This document shows, one piece after another, positions 5,016-6,932 of a stretch of 6,932 nt of DNA. Under the pieces are notes generated by a model that was not told the DNA's origin, did not search any database, and saw only the letters and a program-made list of their open reading frames with translations. The position numbers and the translations under genes are program-made. How positions within the stretch are numbered: position 1 is the first letter of the stretch; the number at the start of each line of letters is the position of its first letter. This DNA is from JAFAGX01 sp035624085 (GTDB taxonomy: Bacteria > Acidobacteriota > Terriglobia > Terriglobales > Acidobacteriaceae). The DNA is taken from NCBI GenBank assembly GCA_035624085.1, contig DASPSE010000360.1:1-6932 (forward strand), written 5' to 3'.

Positions 5016-6251
5016 ATGGCGACACTAACAATGCCTGTAGAGGAAAAGAAGAAAACCTACGAGCAGGAAGCCCTGATTACCGGAGCCGAAGCCATTGCGA
5101 TTGCCTGCAAGCTGGCCAACGTGGACGTAGTCACGGCTTACCCCATTCGTCCTTACGACACGGTGATGCAATACATGAGCCAGCTGGTAGCTGACGGCGA
5201 ACTGGATTGCGAGTTCATCGTGGCCGAGGGCGAGCACTCACAATTTGAAATCGTCAAGCACGCGTCGATCTGCGGAGCGCGCGTGTTCTGCGGTTCGAGC
5301 GGCGTGGGCTGGATGTATGCCATGGAAGCGTTGACCGTCAGTCCTGCGTTGCGCGTGCCTATGGTTTGCATGGTGGGCAATCGGGCGTTGGACGATCCGG
5401 GAGCCTTCGGTGTCGAGCACAACGACGCGTTGGCAGTTCGTGATCTGGGCTGGCTTCTGACCTGGGTCGACAGTGCCCAGGAAGCGCTGGATACGGCTCT
5501 GATTGCCTATCGTGTGGCGGAGGATCGCCGCATGTTTGTTCCACTGGCGATCAGTTGCGATGGCGCGTTTCTCACTCACTCCCAGTCGTTGGTCAACATT
5601 CCAACGGCGGAGCAGGTGAAGAAATTCCTGCCCAAGTACGACCGCGGAGATCTGTTGCTCCATCCCGACAACGTCATTTCGGTGGCGCCGCAAGCCAACG
5701 AAGACTGGGTGATGGAGATCCGGCGCCAGAACTACGAAGTGACTGAGCGAGCCTGCAATGTGATTCGTGAAGTCTACGCGGAGTTCGAGAAGACGTTGGG
5801 ACGCAAGTACGGCAATCCATTCTTCGAGGAGTACATGACGCAGGATGCGGAAGTCGTGCTCCTGGGAATGGGCACGCTATCAACCCCGGTCAGAGTCGCA
5901 GTCCGGAAACTGCGCGAGCAAGGCAAGAAAGTCGGATTCGTGCGGCTGCGCTGGTTCCGGCCGTTTGCCGGTCCTGAAATCGCAAAGTGCCTGGAGCGGT
6001 TCAAGGCAATCGGTGTCATCGACCGTGACTTTTCGTTCGGTTCGCCCAATCTCAGCGGAGTCGTGGCGACCGAAGTTCGGTCCGCAATGTACACCGGCGC
6101 TGCTACCAGGCCGCCGGTGCTGGATTTCATTTGCGGTCTCGGCGGACGCGAAGTCACCGTGCCCGACGTAGAGAAAATGACAGAGATCATCTTCGAAGCT
6201 GCGAAAGGTAAAGCGCAACCCTTAACTCAATGGATCGGGCTGCGGGGCTGA
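5016..6251 (+). CDS. 2-oxoacid:ferredoxin oxidoreductase alpha subunit, candidate oxalate oxidoreductase type
   Basis: This 411-residue subunit forms the pyrimidine-side half of the thiamine diphosphate site and the substrate pocket. Residues about 20-250 are the PorA N-terminal domain; 276-395 are the transketolase-C-like domain. The canonical GNEAVA / YPITP / VESEHS / NRAL series appears here as GAEAIA (23-28), YPIRP (42-46), EGEHS (71-75) and GNRAL (121-125). Glu71 or Glu73 should activate the cofactor. Thr of YPITP, which contacts pyruvate, is replaced by Arg45. Arg45, Arg123, Asp126 and Phe131 keep the spacing of Arg31, Arg109, Asp112 and Phe117 that I recall from the Moorella oxalate oxidoreductase structure, all with a constant offset of 14. 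This suggests a dianionic substrate such as oxalate. Family membership is secure; oxalate specificity is inference, and other dicarboxylic 2-oxoacids remain possible. Confidence 0.9.
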   Translation: MATLTMPVEEKKKTYEQEALITGAEAIAIACKLANVDVVTAYPIRPYDTVMQYMSQLVADGELDCEFIVAEGEHSQFEIVKHASICGARVFCGSSGVGWMYAMEALTVSPALRVPMVCMVGNRALDDPGAFGVEHNDALAVRDLGWLLTWVDSAQEALDTALIAYRVAEDRRMFVPLAISCDGAFLTHSQSLVNIPTAEQVKKFLPKYDRGDLLLHPDNVISVAPQANEDWVMEIRRQNYEVTERACNVIREVYAEFEKTLGRKYGNPFFEEYMTQDAEVVLLGMGTLSTPVRVAVRKLREQGKKVGFVRLRWFRPFAGPEIAKCLERFKAIGVIDRDFSFGSPNLSGVVATEVRSAMYTGAATRPPVLDFICGLGGREVTVPDVEKMTEIIFEAAKGKAQPLTQWIGLRG

Positions 6252-6270
6252 GCCGGAAAGGACAATAACA

Positions 6271-6932
6271 ATGAGCACAACTTTTATAGATGAGAAACCG
6301 ACCCAAACGCTGGAACCGTTTAAGGGAGTCAAGAAGGTTCCATACGAGGAATATTACACAGCCGGCCACCGCACCTGCCAGGGCTGCGAGTCTGCGCAAA
6401 TCATGAAACTGATGGCGAAGGCTGCAGGCCCGAGAACCATCGTCTTGGGCGCCACCGGGTGCATGTACGTGGCTAACACTTCCTACTATTCCACGCCCTG
6501 GGGTGTTCCCTGGATGCACACGCAACTGGGAAGCGCCGGTTCCGGCGCGCTGGGAGTAGCGGCGGCGTTGCGTGCCCAGATGCGCAAAGGCTCCATGAAA
6601 GACGAGCCCATCAACGTGATCGCGTTCTGCGGCGACGGCGGCGGCGCCGACATGGGCCTCAACGCCATTTCGGCGACGATGACGCATCCCGATTACAACC
6701 TGCTGATCCTGCTCTACGACAACGAAACCTACGCCAACACGGATATACAGGTTTCCGGGACCTCGCCGTGGGGCGCCAACACCTCGTTCAGCACGCCCGG
6801 CAAGGTAAAACGGATCATGCATCACCGCTGGAAAAAGAATGTGGCGGGGCTGATGCTGGCGGGTCATCCCACCTGCAAGTATGTGGGAACGATCTCCACG
6901 TCATATCCGCTACAGGCGATGAACAACATCCG
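6271..6932 (+). CDS. 2-oxoacid:ferredoxin oxidoreductase beta subunit (C-terminus beyond window)
   Basis: The visible 220 residues form the diphosphate-binding half of the thiamine diphosphate site. CQGCES supplies Cys36 and Cys39, and Cys64 (GATGCMYV) is the third ligand of the proximal [4Fe-4S] cluster; the fourth Cys is expected past the window edge (Cys202 in HPTCKYVG is a less likely candidate). The cofactor/Mg motif is GDGGGADMGLNAIS (121-134) with Asp122, followed by LLYDNETYANTDIQ (147-160) with Asn151. The family is close to 300 residues, so roughly a quarter is missing. AAAGGA (6257-6262) is a suitable ribosome binding site eight bases before the ATG, and alpha ends 19 bp upstream, so the genes form one operon. 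TSYYSTPWGVPW (70-81) precedes the cofactor loop, as in PorB proteins. Confidence 0.9.
   Translation, partial: MSTTFIDEKPTQTLEPFKGVKKVPYEEYYTAGHRTCQGCESAQIMKLMAKAAGPRTIVLGATGCMYVANTSYYSTPWGVPWMHTQLGSAGSGALGVAAALRAQMRKGSMKDEPINVIAFCGDGGGADMGLNAISATMTHPDYNLLILLYDNETYANTDIQVSGTSPWGANTSFSTPGKVKRIMHHRWKKNVAGLMLAGHPTCKYVGTISTSYPLQAMNNI

Noticed and set aside
6187..6867. 226-codon minus-strand open frame
   Set aside because: It is antisense to the beta subunit including its GDGGG cofactor motif; composition looks like a shadow frame.
3818..6932. Phenylglyoxylate oxidoreductase (Pad type) or ordinary pyruvate:ferredoxin oxidoreductase
   Set aside because: No NAD-binding PadH-like subunit is seen in the visible part, and YPIRP plus the gamma-delta fusion fit the oxalate-type enzyme better; not fully excluded because the operon continues past the window.

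Overview
This is bacterial chromosomal DNA, moderately GC-rich and densely coded, most likely from an acidobacterium (Terriglobia/Koribacter-like). That assignment is an inference. It rests on the overall gene style and on a degenerate intergenic element near 2936-2970 that resembles the 'GTCATTCC...GAGGAATC' interspersed sequences I remember from acidobacterial genomes. I see no tRNA, rRNA, CRISPR array, transposase or integrase.

Left part (1-2799), all on the minus strand, read from high to low coordinates: a small exported mono-haem c-type cytochrome with its CXXCH at the extreme C-terminus; a YbaK/EbsC-type aminoacyl-tRNA deacylase; a 67-residue charged helical protein of unknown function; a single-module Clp/Hsp100-type AAA+ ATPase (equivalent to the second ATPase module of ClpB, without N-domain or first module); and a CheY-like receiver protein that runs off the left edge. 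The AAA+ gene and the receiver gene are tightly coupled: the receiver's Shine-Dalgarno overlaps the ATPase stop codon.

Right part (3056-6932), all on the plus strand: a FadR-subfamily GntR regulator followed, after 18 bp, by a three-gene 2-oxoacid:ferredoxin oxidoreductase operon in the order gamma-delta fusion, alpha, beta (beta truncated by the window edge). The complex would decarboxylate a 2-oxoacid on thiamine diphosphate bound between alpha and beta, and pass electrons through the beta-subunit cluster and the two [4Fe-4S] clusters of the delta domain to ferredoxin.

The main point of interest is substrate specificity. The alpha subunit has YPIRP instead of the usual YPITP, and Arg45, Arg123, Asp126 and Phe131 have the same spacing as the residues I recall as Arg31, Arg109, Asp112 and Phe117 of the Moorella thermoacetica oxalate oxidoreductase. 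The fused gamma-delta subunit also matches that enzyme's three-subunit architecture. The operon is therefore best read as a candidate oxalate (or other small dicarboxylic 2-oxoacid) oxidoreductase with its own regulator, not a generic pyruvate:ferredoxin oxidoreductase.

The 256-bp divergent region between the cytochrome and the regulator holds a regularly spaced set of three half-sites (TCACA, TGTGA, TCACT, 11-bp period) ending 35 bp before the regulator start. It is a plausible control site.
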